DNA from: Paraburkholderia xenovorans LB400
Lineage (GTDB): Bacteria; Pseudomonadota; Gammaproteobacteria; Burkholderiales; Burkholderiaceae
DNA length: 64,000 bases
Direction of reading: 5' to 3'
NCBI RefSeq assembly: GCF_000013645.1
Contig: NC_007951.1
Coordinates: 3,162,001-3,226,000 of the forward strand
Below the pieces are notes generated by a model. The model did no database searches and was not told where the DNA came from. It saw nothing but the letters and a program-made list of their open reading frames with translations. The position numbers were made by a program, and so were the translations under genes. This document shows positions 41,337 through 52,987 of the stretch, piece by piece (position 1 is the first letter of the stretch; the number at the start of each line of letters is the position of its first letter).

Positions 41337-41948
41337 GGGTGTTCGGTAGGGAGCGGCGAGAGGGTTTCCGCAAGTGTAGTAAAACAACGAAAAATTAGCA
41401 ATTTGAAGCACTTATGCGCGCTCCTTAAACCGGCTTGTAAGCTCCGATCGCAAAAACACAAATAAGTGCCGCATCTCGATCGAAAAAAACGATCGCTAAC
41501 GCGCGTCGACTCGCTTCTGCCGCCGTACGCCGGAATCGAGGTAATTCTTCCAGCATAACGGCAATTTCGAGGCAACCTTGATCAGGGGAAATACGGTCAG
41601 AGCACCGGCGGGTCTGGCGCCGTCGGTGCAGCGGTACGGCATCGGCATCATCCCACAGGTTGTAAACGCCCGCTGGAAACCGCCAACGCGCATTCGACCG
41701 GCTTCAGGCATTAACGTTCCGTGACACTTTCCGGTTTACATCGATTTGCAGTTCAAGCGTTTCGTTAATTGTCGGATGTTAGCGTTTGCCTGCCTGGCGT
41801 GCGACGGAAGGTAGAAAATGCCCATCTAGCGGTAATAAACCGACAAATATGTCGCACCAGCACGGTGCAACGCGGAAATTGATCTGCGTCACATGAACGT
41901 CATGCCCAACGCATAACGTCTTGTTTTATCAGTAGTTTCTTAATATGG

Positions 41949-42022
41949 TGCGACGCACAAAAAAGGACTTGACATTCGGTGCAGCCATCCTAAAATGGGA
42001 ACCATTGCTGCGATGCACAAAA
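41949..42022 (+). promoter_or_regulatory. paired operator repeats bracketing the phasin promoter (PhaR candidates)
   Basis: TGCGACGCACAAAA at 41949-41962 and TGCGATGCACAAAA at 42009-42022 are 13/14 identical direct repeats exactly 60 bp apart. The first ends 6 nt before the -35 and the second lies just after the predicted start site. PhaR, the PHA-responsive repressor of phasin genes, binds two sites around -35 and +1 of phaP in Cupriavidus necator, so these are candidate PhaR boxes. Confidence 0.65.
41969..41996 (+). promoter_or_regulatory. sigma-70 promoter of the phasin gene
   Basis: TTGACA (41969-41974), 16-bp spacer, TAAAAT (41991-41996). It predicts transcription start near 42003 and a leader of about 114 nt. 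Confidence 0.8.
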
Positions 42023-42116
42023 CATCGCGGTCCGGCGGGGCGCATCACTATCAATGTGTCTCACCACTCACCCAATGCGGTCCGCACAGACAGACCGCGA
42101 TCCAGGAGCGTAAACC

Positions 42117-42689
42117 ATGACTCTGCTGACCCCTGAGCAATTCGCCGCAGCCCAGAAAGCCAACTTTGAAACACTGTTCGGCCTGACGACCAAAGCATTC
42201 GAAGGCGTCGAAAAGCTGGTTGAACTGAACCTGCAGGTCGTGAAATCGACGCTCGCGGAAAGCCAGGAAAATGCCCAACGCGCGTTGTCGGTGAAAGACG
42301 CGCAGGAACTGCTGGCATTGCAGGCAAGCCTTGCACAGCCGGTGGCCGAAAAGGCGCTGTCGTACGGCCGTCACGTCTATGAAATCGTTTCGGCAACGCA
42401 AGGTGAATTCGCCCGCGTCGCTGAAGCGCAATTCGAAGAGCAGAACCGCAAGGTCCAATCGCTCGTCGAAAACGTCGCAAAGAATGCGCCGGCCGGTTCG
42501 GAAACCGCAGTCGCCGTGATGAAGTCGGCCATTACCGCCGCCAACACCACGTACGAAACGGTTCATAAGGCCACCAAGCAAGCGGTCGAAATCGCTGAAA
42601 GCAACTTCAATGCAGCTGCAACGGCCGCATCGAAGGCCGCTTCGCAGGCTGCTGCACAAGCATCGCGCTCGGCCAAGAAGGCAGTCTAA
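42117..42689 (+). CDS. phaP: phasin family protein (PHA granule coat)
   Basis: A 190-residue mostly helical protein of the TIGR01841 phasin family: [36 protein letters not shown], then long amphipathic helices and an Ala/Lys-rich C-terminus ([18 protein letters not shown]) typical of PhaP. It coats polyhydroxyalkanoate granules. No PHA synthesis genes are adjacent. It is monocistronic with its own strong promoter and terminator; the repeats around the promoter suggest PhaR-type control. Confidence 0.93.
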   Translation: MTLLTPEQFAAAQKANFETLFGLTTKAFEGVEKLVELNLQVVKSTLAESQENAQRALSVKDAQELLALQASLAQPVAEKALSYGRHVYEIVSATQGEFARVAEAQFEEQNRKVQSLVENVAKNAPAGSETAVAVMKSAITAANTTYETVHKATKQAVEIAESNFNAAATAASKAASQAAAQASRSAKKAV

Positions 42690-42843
42690 GCTTCCGTCTC
42701 ACGCATCAACCGCAGGCATCAAACAGCGCCGGCACAGCTCATACGCTATGCCGGCGTTACCGCAAGCAACAGCGTCGTGCCGTTGCCGCTCACACGGTGT
42801 TAATTGGCCGAACGCTCCGATACGTTGAATGGCGTATCGTTTG

Positions 42844-42869
42844 CCCGGCGCAAGGCCGGGATTTTTTTT
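42844..42869 (+). terminator. intrinsic terminator downstream of the phasin gene
   Basis: CCCGGC / GCCGGG stem with a 5-nt loop followed by A and T8. Confidence 0.85.
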
Positions 42870-42912
42870 CCTGCCGCTGTCGTTGCGCGGTAACTGCCCT
42901 GCTCTGCTGCTC

Positions 42913-42954
42913 AAAAAAAATGGCGCGTCCTTTACGGAACGCGCCGTTTTTTTT
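42913..42954. terminator. bidirectional terminator between phasin and lpd genes
   Basis: A8 on the left, GGCGCGT / ACGCGCC stem around a 10-nt loop, then G and T8. The arrangement is symmetrical and works for both convergent units. Confidence 0.9.
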
Positions 42955-43000
42955 GCTTTCTTGGCCCGCCTGCATATGAATGCGGACGGGCCAAACCGCG

Positions 43001-44812
43001 CTACTTCTTTTTCTGCGGCGGCAAGTCGGTGCACACGCCTTCATACAACTCGGCGGCCATGCCGATCGATTCACCGAGCGTCGGATGCGGATGAATCGTC
43101 TTACCGATATCCGTTGCGTCCGCACCCATCTCGACTGCGAGACACACTTCGCTGATCAGGTCGCCCGCATTCAGGCCGACGATCCCGCCGCCGATCACGC
43201 GATGCGTTTCCTCGTCGAACAACAGCTTCGTGAAGCCTTCGTCGCGACCGTTGGCAATCGCGCGGCCCGAAGCGGCCCACGGGAACACCGCCTTGCCGTA
43301 CTTGATGCCCGCCGCCTTCAACTGGTCTTCGGTCTTGCCGGCCCACGCCACTTCCGGATCGGTGTAAGCCACCGACGGAATCTGCAGCGCGTCGAAGTAC
43401 GCCTTCTCACCATGCGCGGCTTCGGCGGCAACGTGGCCTTCGTGCACCGCTTTATGCGCGAGCATCGGCTGACCGACGATATCGCCGATCGCGAAGATGT
43501 GCGGCACGTTGGTACGCATCTGCTTGTCGACGTCGATAAAGCCGCGATCCGTCACCGCGACGCCGGCCTTGTCCGCGCCGATTTTCTTGCCATTCGGCGT
43601 ACGGCCGACTGCCACCAGCACGAGGTCGTAGCGTTGCGCTTCGGCCGGGGCTTTTTCGCCTTCGAACGAGACATGGATGCCGTCGTCTTTCGCTTCGGCT
43701 GCGGTGGTTTTGGTCTTCAGCATGACGTTTGCGAAACGCTTGCTGTTGTACTTCTCCCAGACCTTGACCAGATCGCGGTCCGCGCCGGCCATCAGGCCGT
43801 CGAGCATTTCGACCACGTCGATCTTCGCGCCGAGCGTGGCATACACCGTGGCCATTTCCAGACCGATGATGCCGCCGCCGATCACCAGCATGCGTTGCGG
43901 AATCTGCCGCAGTTCGAGCGCACCGGTCGAATCGACCACGCGCGGATCTTCCGGAATGAACGGCAGCTTCACCGCTTCCGAGCCGGCGGCGATGATCGCC
44001 TGCTTGAACTTGACGACTTTCTTGCCGCCTTCGGTCTGCACTTCCATGTGATACGGATCGACAAACGCGCCGTTACCCGTCACCACTTCGACCTTGCGCA
44101 TCTTCGCCATGCCGGCGAGACCGCCGGTCAGCTTCCTGACGACGCCCGACTTGAAATCACGCAGCTTGTCGAGATCGATTTGCGGCTTGGCGAACGTAAT
44201 GCCGTGTGCGCCGAGCGCTTCGGCTTCGTCGATCACGAGAGCCGTATGCAACAGCGCTTTCGACGGAATACAGCCGACATTCAGACACACGCCGCCGAGC
44301 GTCGAATAACGCTCGACCAGCACCGTCTTCATGCCGAGGTCGGCCGAGCGGAACGCTGCCGAGTAGCCGCCGGGGCCGGATCCGAGCACGAGCATGTCGC
44401 ACTCGATATCCGCGCTGCCCGAATAGCTGCCGGCTTGCGGCGCGGGCGCCGCCGCCTTGGCCGGAGCGGCAGCCGGAGCCTCGGCTGCCTGCGGCTTGGC
44501 TTCTGCCTGAGCGGGCGCTTTCTCAGCTTCCTTGGCCGGCGCCTTCGGTGCATCTTTCGCGGGCGCCGCCTCCCCCGATGTTTCGACGAGCGCGATCACT
44601 GTGCCTTGCGAAACCTTATCGCCGGCTTTGACGCGCACTTCCCTGACGGTGCCGGCGGTGTCGCTCGGCACTTCGATGGAAGCCTTATCGGATTCGAGCG
44701 TCATCAGCGCCTGTTCGTTCTCGATGACATCGCCCGGTTTGATGTTGACTTCAATGACATCGACATCTTTGAAGTCGCCGATATCCGGCACTTTTACTTC
44801 GACGAGACTCAT
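43001..44812 (-). CDS. lpdA: dihydrolipoyl dehydrogenase with N-terminal lipoyl domain (E3)
   Basis: A 603-residue E3 of pyruvate dehydrogenase. Residues 1-80 form a lipoyl domain (lysine in LESDKASIEVPS). An Ala/Pro/Lys linker (about 80-120) leads to the flavoprotein: FAD motif LGSGPGGYSAAF, redox pair GGVCLNVGCIPSKALLH, NAD motif VIGGGIIGLEMA, FAIGDIVGQPMLAHKAVHEG and the C-terminal HPHPTLGES His-Pro/Glu. This fusion is usual for the PDH-specific E3 of betaproteobacteria. It is the third gene of the PDH set, about 290 nt after aceF, with a repeated intergenic element between. Confidence 0.96.
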   Translation of the reverse strand: MSLVEVKVPDIGDFKDVDVIEVNIKPGDVIENEQALMTLESDKASIEVPSDTAGTVREVRVKAGDKVSQGTVIALVETSGEAAPAKDAPKAPAKEAEKAPAQAEAKPQAAEAPAAAPAKAAAPAPQAGSYSGSADIECDMLVLGSGPGGYSAAFRSADLGMKTVLVERYSTLGGVCLNVGCIPSKALLHTALVIDEAEALGAHGITFAKPQIDLDKLRDFKSGVVRKLTGGLAGMAKMRKVEVVTGNGAFVDPYHMEVQTEGGKKVVKFKQAIIAAGSEAVKLPFIPEDPRVVDSTGALELRQIPQRMLVIGGGIIGLEMATVYATLGAKIDVVEMLDGLMAGADRDLVKVWEKYNSKRFANVMLKTKTTAAEAKDDGIHVSFEGEKAPAEAQRYDLVLVAVGRTPNGKKIGADKAGVAVTDRGFIDVDKQMRTNVPHIFAIGDIVGQPMLAHKAVHEGHVAAEAAHGEKAYFDALQIPSVAYTDPEVAWAGKTEDQLKAAGIKYGKAVFPWAASGRAIANGRDEGFTKLLFDEETHRVIGGGIVGLNAGDLISEVCLAVEMGADATDIGKTIHPHPTLGESIGMAAELYEGVCTDLPPQKKK

Positions 44813-44880
44813 TAGTGTCCCCTTCTCTTATTGATCGTGATGAACGGAGAACTCACACCCATAAGTCCAAAAAGCTGGCA

Positions 44881-45020
44881 GCGCGGCGAACAGAAACATT
44901 CTTTGCTGTCCGCCCAAGGACGCGCCTTTCTTTTGACTACTTTTCTTTGGAAGACGCCCCGCAGGAAGTACCCTTGGGGTGCAAAGAAAAGTAGATGCCG
45001 CCCCGCACAGGGGCAACACT
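44881..45020. repeat. intergenic repeat element with 12-bp inverted arms
   Basis: Contains CTACTTTTCTTT (44937-44948) and AAAGAAAAGTAG (44983-44994), perfect inverted arms with a 34-nt loop, then GCCCC-gcaca-GGGGC (45000-45014) and CAACACTAATAGACC. I recall this block from other Burkholderia intergenic regions, so it is probably a repetitive extragenic palindrome family. It lies between aceF and lpdA. Confidence 0.6.
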
Positions 45021-45103
45021 AATAGACCGACATGGATGCAAATTCAACGAGAGACGCGGATCACAGAAAAACAACCCGCGCCCCGCGCAACCCAATCACC
45101 ACA

Positions 45104-46771
45104 TCAAAGAATCACACGCCGGAAATCGGCAAGAATCGCCCCAAGATAAGCATTGAACCTGGCCGCCGCAGCGCCATCGATCACCCGATGGTCATACGAC
45201 AAAGAAAGCGGCAGGATCAAACGCGGCACGAACTGCTTACCATCCCAAACCGGCTTCGTCGCACCGCGCGACAGACCAAGAATGGCGACTTCAGGCGCAT
45301 TGATAATCGGCGTGAAGTTCGTGCCGCCAATGCCACCCAAAGAAGAGATCGAGAAGCACCCGCCTTGCATCTGATCCGGCTTCAGCTTGCCGTCGCGCGC
45401 AGCCTTCGACAACTCGGCCATTTCCCTCGCGATATCGATCAAACCCTTCTTGTCCGCATCGCGAATGACAGGAACGACCAGACCATTCGGCGTGTCGGCC
45501 GCAAAGCCGATATGGAAGTACTGCTTGAACACCAGGTTGTCGCCGTCGAGGCTGGCGTTGAACGTCGGGAACTGCTTCAAAGCCGAAACAACCGCCTTGA
45601 TCACGAATGCCAGCATCGTGATCTTCACGCCGGCCTTTTCGTTTTCCTTGTTCAGTTGCACGCGCAGCGCTTCGAGTTCCGTGATGTCCGCTTCGTCGTT
45701 GTTCGTGACATGCGGAATCATGACCCAGTTGCGATGCAGATTCGCGCCCGAAATCTTCTTGATGCGCGACAGCGGCTTCGGATCGACCGGACCGAACTTC
45801 GTGAAGTCGATCTTCGGCCACGGCAGCAGATTCAGTTCGCCGCCGCCCGCCGCAGCCGGTGCGGCCGCACCAGCCGGCGCCGCACGCTGACCGGTCATGA
45901 CGCCCTTGATGAAGGCAGTCACGTCGGCTTGCGTAATGCGGCCCTTCGGACCCGTACCCTGCACCTGCGTCACGTCGACGCCCAGTTCGCGCGCGAACTT
46001 GCGCACGGACGGCGACGCATGGCTCGCGTGACGCGCGCCGCCTTCGCCAGCCGGAATCACCGGCGCCTGAGCGAGCGCCGAAGGCGCCGCCGGAGCCGGC
46101 GACGGCGTGGCCGGCGCATCCGACGGCTGCTCGACGGCTTGCTGCTTCGGCGCCGGTGCCGGCGCGGCCGCGCCGCCTTCCGCTTCCACCACGACGATCA
46201 CCGAGCCTTCCGACACGGTATCGCCGACCTTGACCTTCACTTCCTTGACGACGCCGGCGGCCGAGCTCGGCACGTCCATGGTCGCCTTGTCGGATTCGAG
46301 CGTCACTAGCGACTGCTCTTTCTCGACACGATCACCGACCTTCACCGCGACTTCGATCACGGGAATGTCTTTGTAGTCGCCGATATCCGGCACCTTGACT
46401 TCCTGCAGACCGCCGCCGCTCGCGGCGGGCGCGGGCGCCGGCGCAGCAGCGGGGGCCGCAGCCGGTGCCGGCGCAGGAGCCGCTGCCGGTGCGGCCGCAG
46501 GCGCCGGTGCCGGCGCGGCCGCGCCGCCTTCAGCGCCTTCCAGCACGACGATCAGCGAACCTTCCGACACATTGTCGCCGACCTTGACCTTCACTTCCTT
46601 GACGACGCCGGCGGCCGAGCTCGGCACGTCCATGGTCGCCTTGTCGGACTCCAGCGTAACGAGCGACTGCTCTTTCTCGACGGTGTCACCCGCCTTCACC
46701 AGCACCTCGATCACAGGAATGTCCTTGTAATCGCCGATGTCCGGCACCTTGACTTCGATCGCTTGACTCAT
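45104..46771 (-). CDS. aceF: pyruvate dehydrogenase E2 (dihydrolipoyl acetyltransferase)
   Basis: A 555-residue E2 core of the pyruvate dehydrogenase complex. It has two N-terminal lipoyl domains (lysine in [12 protein letters not shown] in each), Ala/Pro-rich linkers, an E3/E1-binding peripheral domain ([28 protein letters not shown]), and the catalytic domain with the late [13 protein letters not shown] motif. It lies between aceE and the lpdA fusion. Two lipoyl domains plus one on E3 make three per E2-E3 set. A GC hairpin (46804-46822) separates it from aceE. Confidence 0.97.
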   Translation of the reverse strand: MSQAIEVKVPDIGDYKDIPVIEVLVKAGDTVEKEQSLVTLESDKATMDVPSSAAGVVKEVKVKVGDNVSEGSLIVVLEGAEGGAAAPAPAPAAAPAAAPAPAPAAAPAAAPAPAPAASGGGLQEVKVPDIGDYKDIPVIEVAVKVGDRVEKEQSLVTLESDKATMDVPSSAAGVVKEVKVKVGDTVSEGSVIVVVEAEGGAAAPAPAPKQQAVEQPSDAPATPSPAPAAPSALAQAPVIPAGEGGARHASHASPSVRKFARELGVDVTQVQGTGPKGRITQADVTAFIKGVMTGQRAAPAGAAAPAAAGGGELNLLPWPKIDFTKFGPVDPKPLSRIKKISGANLHRNWVMIPHVTNNDEADITELEALRVQLNKENEKAGVKITMLAFVIKAVVSALKQFPTFNASLDGDNLVFKQYFHIGFAADTPNGLVVPVIRDADKKGLIDIAREMAELSKAARDGKLKPDQMQGGCFSISSLGGIGGTNFTPIINAPEVAILGLSRGATKPVWDGKQFVPRLILPLSLSYDHRVIDGAAAARFNAYLGAILADFRRVIL

Positions 46772-46803
46772 TGTTAGTGTCTCCTGGGCCGCGCACGCAC
46801 CCG

Positions 46804-46822
46804 GCCCCTGTCGAACAGGGGC
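46804..46822 (-). terminator. short GC hairpin between aceE and aceF
   Basis: GCCCCTG / CAGGGGC with loop TCGAA and no T-tract. More likely a processing or stabilising element than a terminator. Confidence 0.4.
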
Positions 46823-46857
46823 GGGCGCGCACGCCGTGGCACACGGGGAAGGATGCC

Positions 46858-49554
<2,697 letters not shown>

Positions 49555-49656
49555 GCTCGTCTCCTGGGTATAGAGGAACGCTCTTTGAACAGACGACGCG
49601 GACGAAGCACGGCCGCGGCAGCTTCGGCCGATTGTAATAAGGGTCCCGACGTCCGC

Positions 49657-49710
49657 GCAACAAAATTTTCGAATTACGAGATTCATTCTCATAATGCGGA
49701 AAATTGTTGC
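49657..49710. promoter_or_regulatory. 54-bp inverted repeat in the aceE/sensor-kinase divergent region
   Basis: GCAACAAAATTTTC (49657-49670) and GAAAATTGTTGC (49699-49710) pair with one bulged A. Inside is a second small palindrome GAGA-ttcat-TCTC. The site lies about 100 nt upstream of the aceE ATG and 120 nt upstream of the kinase, so it could control both. It does not look like the E. coli PdhR site (ATTGGT...ACCAAT). Confidence 0.55.
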
Positions 49711-49829
49711 GGCGCAACCTGATTTGACTGCCAATCGACGGATACGTCGGCTAGTTTGCGCCGAATAATGGTACTTTCCGCGGTTTTTTGCGCCATTTGC
49801 CAGCTACGCGCTGCGCTACAATGCCACGC

Positions 49830-52346
49830 ATGTTGACCGAACGGCTTTTCGCACGCTCGGCGCGCACCGCCGGTTCGCCGGCGGATTCGACGCCGTCCTC
49901 CCGCTGGCACCACGGACCGTGGTGGTCGAATTCCTATTTGCTCACGCCGCTTCTGTCGATCCTGGTTTTTCTGGTCGTCATGAGCCTGATTCTGTGGAGT
50001 CTGAACCGGCGCGAACAGCAGCAGCAGGAAGACACGCTGTACCGCAACGTCGCGTGGGCGCAGCAGCAGATCCGCCTTTCCATGACCGGCGCGCAGGAAC
50101 AGATTCAGGCGCTGGCGCGCGATCTGGTCGCGGGCCACGCCGATCCGCATTCGTTCCAGGTGTCCACCACGGACATCATGCAGGGGCATCCCGAGATCCT
50201 CTACATGAACTGGTACACGAGCCAGCAGCAGCCGCGCTGGCCCAATACCGCGCTGCCCGTGTTCGGCCAGCGGCTCGCGAGGCCGAACGACACGCAGATG
50301 GACGAAGCGGTCAAAGCCGCCTTCGCCGAGGCGCGCAATACGCGCCGCCAGGTCTATTCGCCGCTCATTTACGACGATCTCGGCAACGGCTACATCACGC
50401 TGCAAACGCCGGTGTTCCGCGACCGCGAGTTCCTCGGCACGATCGCCGCGGTGTTCTCGGTGGAAGGCATTCTCAAGCACGACATTCCGCCCGAGCTCTC
50501 GGCGAAATACAAAATCTCGATCATCGACGTGAACAACCGCGAGTTGACCACCACGTCGACCCGCCCGCGCCTGCCGCGCGACATGTTCTACGACCTGCCG
50601 CTCGATCCGCCGGGCCAGGGCGTCTCGGTGCGCGTCTACGCGTTCCCGCAGATGACCAACTTCACCAACAACACGCTGGTGTGGCTGGTGGCGGGCCTGT
50701 CCTGTTTCGTGCTGTGGAGCCTGTGGAGCTTGTGGAAACACACGCGCCAACGCTTCGAGGCGCAGCAGGCGCTGTACGCCGAAGCGTTCTTCCGCCGCGC
50801 AATGGAAAACTCGGTGCTGATCGGCATGCGCGTGCTCGACATGCACGGGCGCATCACCCACGTCAATCCGGCGTTTTGCCGCATGACCGGCTGGGATGAA
50901 AGCGATCTGGTCGGCAAGAATGCGCCGTTCGCCTACTGGCCGCGCGACGCCTACCCCGAAATGCAGCGCCAGCTCGACATGACGCTGCGCGGCAAGGCGC
51001 CCTCTTCCGGCTTCGAATTGCGGGTGCGCCGCAAGGACGGCTCGCTGTTCCACGCGCGTCTGTACGTGTCGCCGCTGATCGACAGTTCGGGCCGCCAGAC
51101 CGGCTGGATGTCGTCGATGACCGACATCACCGAACCGAAGCGCGCGCGCGAAGAACTCGCCGCCGCGCACGAGCGCTTCACCACCGTGCTCGAAAGCCTC
51201 GACGCCGCCGTGTCCGTGCTGGCCGCCGACGAGGCCGAACTGCTGTTCGCCAACCGCTATTACCGTCATCTGTTCGGGATTCGCCCGGACGGTCATCTGG
51301 AATTGGCGGGCGGCGGGTTCGATAGCGCACAGGCGTCGTCCGATTCGATCGATATGGTGGATACCTACGCCGGGCTGCCCGCCGCGGCGTTGACCGAAAG
51401 CACCGCCGATGCGCAGGAAGTTTACGTGCAAAGCATCCAGAAGTGGTTCGAAGTGCGCCGCCAGTACATCCAGTGGGTGGACGGCCACCTCGCGCAAATG
51501 CAGATCGCGACCGACATCACCACGCGCAAGCAGGCGCAGGAACTGTCGCGCCAGCAGGACGAAAAGCTGCAGTTCACCAGCCGCCTGATGACGATGGGCG
51601 AAATGGCCTCGTCGCTCGCCCACGAGTTGAACCAGCCGCTCGCCGCGATCAATAACTATTGCTCCGGAACCGTCGCACTGGTTAAATCCGGTCGGACGAC
51701 GCCTGACAATCTGCTGCCCGTGCTCGAAAAGACGGCCCAGCAAGCGGTGCGCGCAGGCATGATCATCAAGCGCATCCGCGAGTTCGTGAAGCGCAGCGAG
51801 CCGAAGCGCCAGGCCACGCGCGTGGCGGATATCGTCGCGGACGCGGTGGGTCTGGCGGAAATCGAGGCGCGCAAACGGCGCATTCGTATCGTCACGGATC
51901 TGCGTGCGCGTCTGCCGGTGATCTACGTCGATCCGGTGCTGATCGAGCAGGTGCTGGTCAACCTGCTGAAGAACGGCGCCGAAGCAATGGCCGAAGCCCG
52001 TCCGAACGCGGTCGACCCGGTGATCCGGGTGGTCGTGCGGCTGGAGGGCGGGTTTGTCTGCATCAGCGTCGTCGACCAGGGACCGGGCGTCGACGAAGCA
52101 ACAGCCGAGCGGCTGTTCGAACCGTTTTACAGCACCAAGTCCGATGGCATGGGCATGGGGCTGAATATTTGCCGTTCCATTATCGAATCGCACCGCGGCC
52201 GTCTGTGGGTGGTCAACAACGTCGAATCTGACGGCCACATCACAGGCGCCACGTTCCACTGCAGTCTGCCTATTGGAGAGCCTGACGGCCCGAGCAACGG
52301 CGGGTCACAGGCGCCGACACCACAAACCGTTACGGGAGAGCTATGA
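49830..52346 (+). CDS. PAS-domain sensor histidine kinase (FixL-like)
   Basis: An approximately 838-residue inner-membrane kinase. Transmembrane helix 1 is at residues 36-57, a periplasmic sensor of about 220 residues follows, and transmembrane helix 2 is at 281-303. PAS 1 is at about 325-435, a second PAS-like domain at about 447-565, and the HisKA H-box LAHELNQPLAAINNY has His598. The HATPase domain contains NLLKNGAEAM, DQGPGVDE and GMGMGLNICRSII. The HELNQPL form is the FixL/DctB type. Start is ATG 49830 or 49821. Its stop overlaps the regulator start as ATGA. Signal unknown; the position next to aceE hints at a carboxylate or redox signal. Confidence 0.88.
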   Translation: MLTERLFARSARTAGSPADSTPSSRWHHGPWWSNSYLLTPLLSILVFLVVMSLILWSLNRREQQQQEDTLYRNVAWAQQQIRLSMTGAQEQIQALARDLVAGHADPHSFQVSTTDIMQGHPEILYMNWYTSQQQPRWPNTALPVFGQRLARPNDTQMDEAVKAAFAEARNTRRQVYSPLIYDDLGNGYITLQTPVFRDREFLGTIAAVFSVEGILKHDIPPELSAKYKISIIDVNNRELTTTSTRPRLPRDMFYDLPLDPPGQGVSVRVYAFPQMTNFTNNTLVWLVAGLSCFVLWSLWSLWKHTRQRFEAQQALYAEAFFRRAMENSVLIGMRVLDMHGRITHVNPAFCRMTGWDESDLVGKNAPFAYWPRDAYPEMQRQLDMTLRGKAPSSGFELRVRRKDGSLFHARLYVSPLIDSSGRQTGWMSSMTDITEPKRAREELAAAHERFTTVLESLDAAVSVLAADEAELLFANRYYRHLFGIRPDGHLELAGGGFDSAQASSDSIDMVDTYAGLPAAALTESTADAQEVYVQSIQKWFEVRRQYIQWVDGHLAQMQIATDITTRKQAQELSRQQDEKLQFTSRLMTMGEMASSLAHELNQPLAAINNYCSGTVALVKSGRTTPDNLLPVLEKTAQQAVRAGMIIKRIREFVKRSEPKRQATRVADIVADAVGLAEIEARKRRIRIVTDLRARLPVIYVDPVLIEQVLVNLLKNGAEAMAEARPNAVDPVIRVVVRLEGGFVCISVVDQGPGVDEATAERLFEPFYSTKSDGMGMGLNICRSIIESHRGRLWVVNNVESDGHITGATFHCSLPIGEPDGPSNGGSQAPTPQTVTGEL

Positions 52347-52987
52347 ACAGCCCAGTCACCACACAGGAAACTGTCTTTGTCGTCGACGACGACGAGGCCG
52401 TGCGAGATTCGCTGCGCTGGCTGCTGGAGGCGAACGGCTACCGCGTGCAGTGCTTCTCCAGCGCCGAGCAGTTCATCGACGCATGGCAGCCGCACACGCA
52501 TCCGGGCCAGATTGCCTGCCTGATCCTCGACGTGCGGATGTCCGGCATGAGCGGGCTCGAGTTGCAGGAACGCCTGATCGCCGACAACGCGTCGCTGCCG
52601 ATCATCTTCGTGACGGGTCACGGCGACGTGCCGATGGCCGTGTCCACGATGAAAAAAGGCGCGATGGATTTCATCGAAAAGCCGTTCGACGAAGCCGAGT
52701 TGCGCAAGCTGGTCGAGCGCATGCTCGACAAGGCGCGCAGCGAAAGCACCAGCGTGCAGCAGCAGCGCGCTGCGGCAGAACGTCTCGGCAAGCTGACCGC
52801 GCGCGAACATCAGGTGCTCGAGCGCATCATTGCCGGCCGCCTGAACAAGCAGATCGCCGACGACCTCGGCATCAGCATCAAGACGGTCGAAGCGCACCGC
52901 GCGAACATCATGGAAAAGCTCAACGTCAACACGGTCGCCGATCTGCTGCGACTCGCGCTGTCGAACAAACCGCAACCGGCGCAATAA
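52343..52987 (+). CDS. FixJ-type response regulator (LuxR-like HTH)
   Basis: A 214-residue regulator: receiver domain with acidic pocket VVDDDEAVRD, phospho-acceptor Asp63 (ILDVRMSG), conserved Lys113 (EKPFDE), and a C-terminal LuxR/NarL HTH (LTAREHQVLERIIAGRLNKQIADDLGISIKTVEAHRANI). It is translationally coupled to the kinase and is its likely cognate partner. Confidence 0.93.
   Translation: MNSPVTTQETVFVVDDDEAVRDSLRWLLEANGYRVQCFSSAEQFIDAWQPHTHPGQIACLILDVRMSGMSGLELQERLIADNASLPIIFVTGHGDVPMAVSTMKKGAMDFIEKPFDEAELRKLVERMLDKARSESTSVQQQRAAAERLGKLTAREHQVLERIIAGRLNKQIADDLGISIKTVEAHRANIMEKLNVNTVADLLRLALSNKPQPAQ

Larger units (their letters stand above)
41337..42116. other. intergenic region upstream of the phasin gene
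   Basis: About 780 bases without a convincing gene. The right third holds the phasin promoter and operator repeats. The left part holds only short palindromes, such as CGATCG-A7-CGATCG at 41477-41495. It is visibly less GC-rich than the neighbouring genes, consistent with a regulatory spacer. Short open frames here lack recognisable similarity. Confidence 0.6.

Noticed and set aside
41496..41711. Short minus-strand frame in the region upstream of the phasin gene
   Set aside because: No RBS, no recognisable similarity, within a probable regulatory spacer.
49689..52259. Long minus-strand open frame opposite the sensor kinase
   Set aside because: His/Arg/Ala-rich shadow sequence without domains; the plus strand encodes a full kinase.
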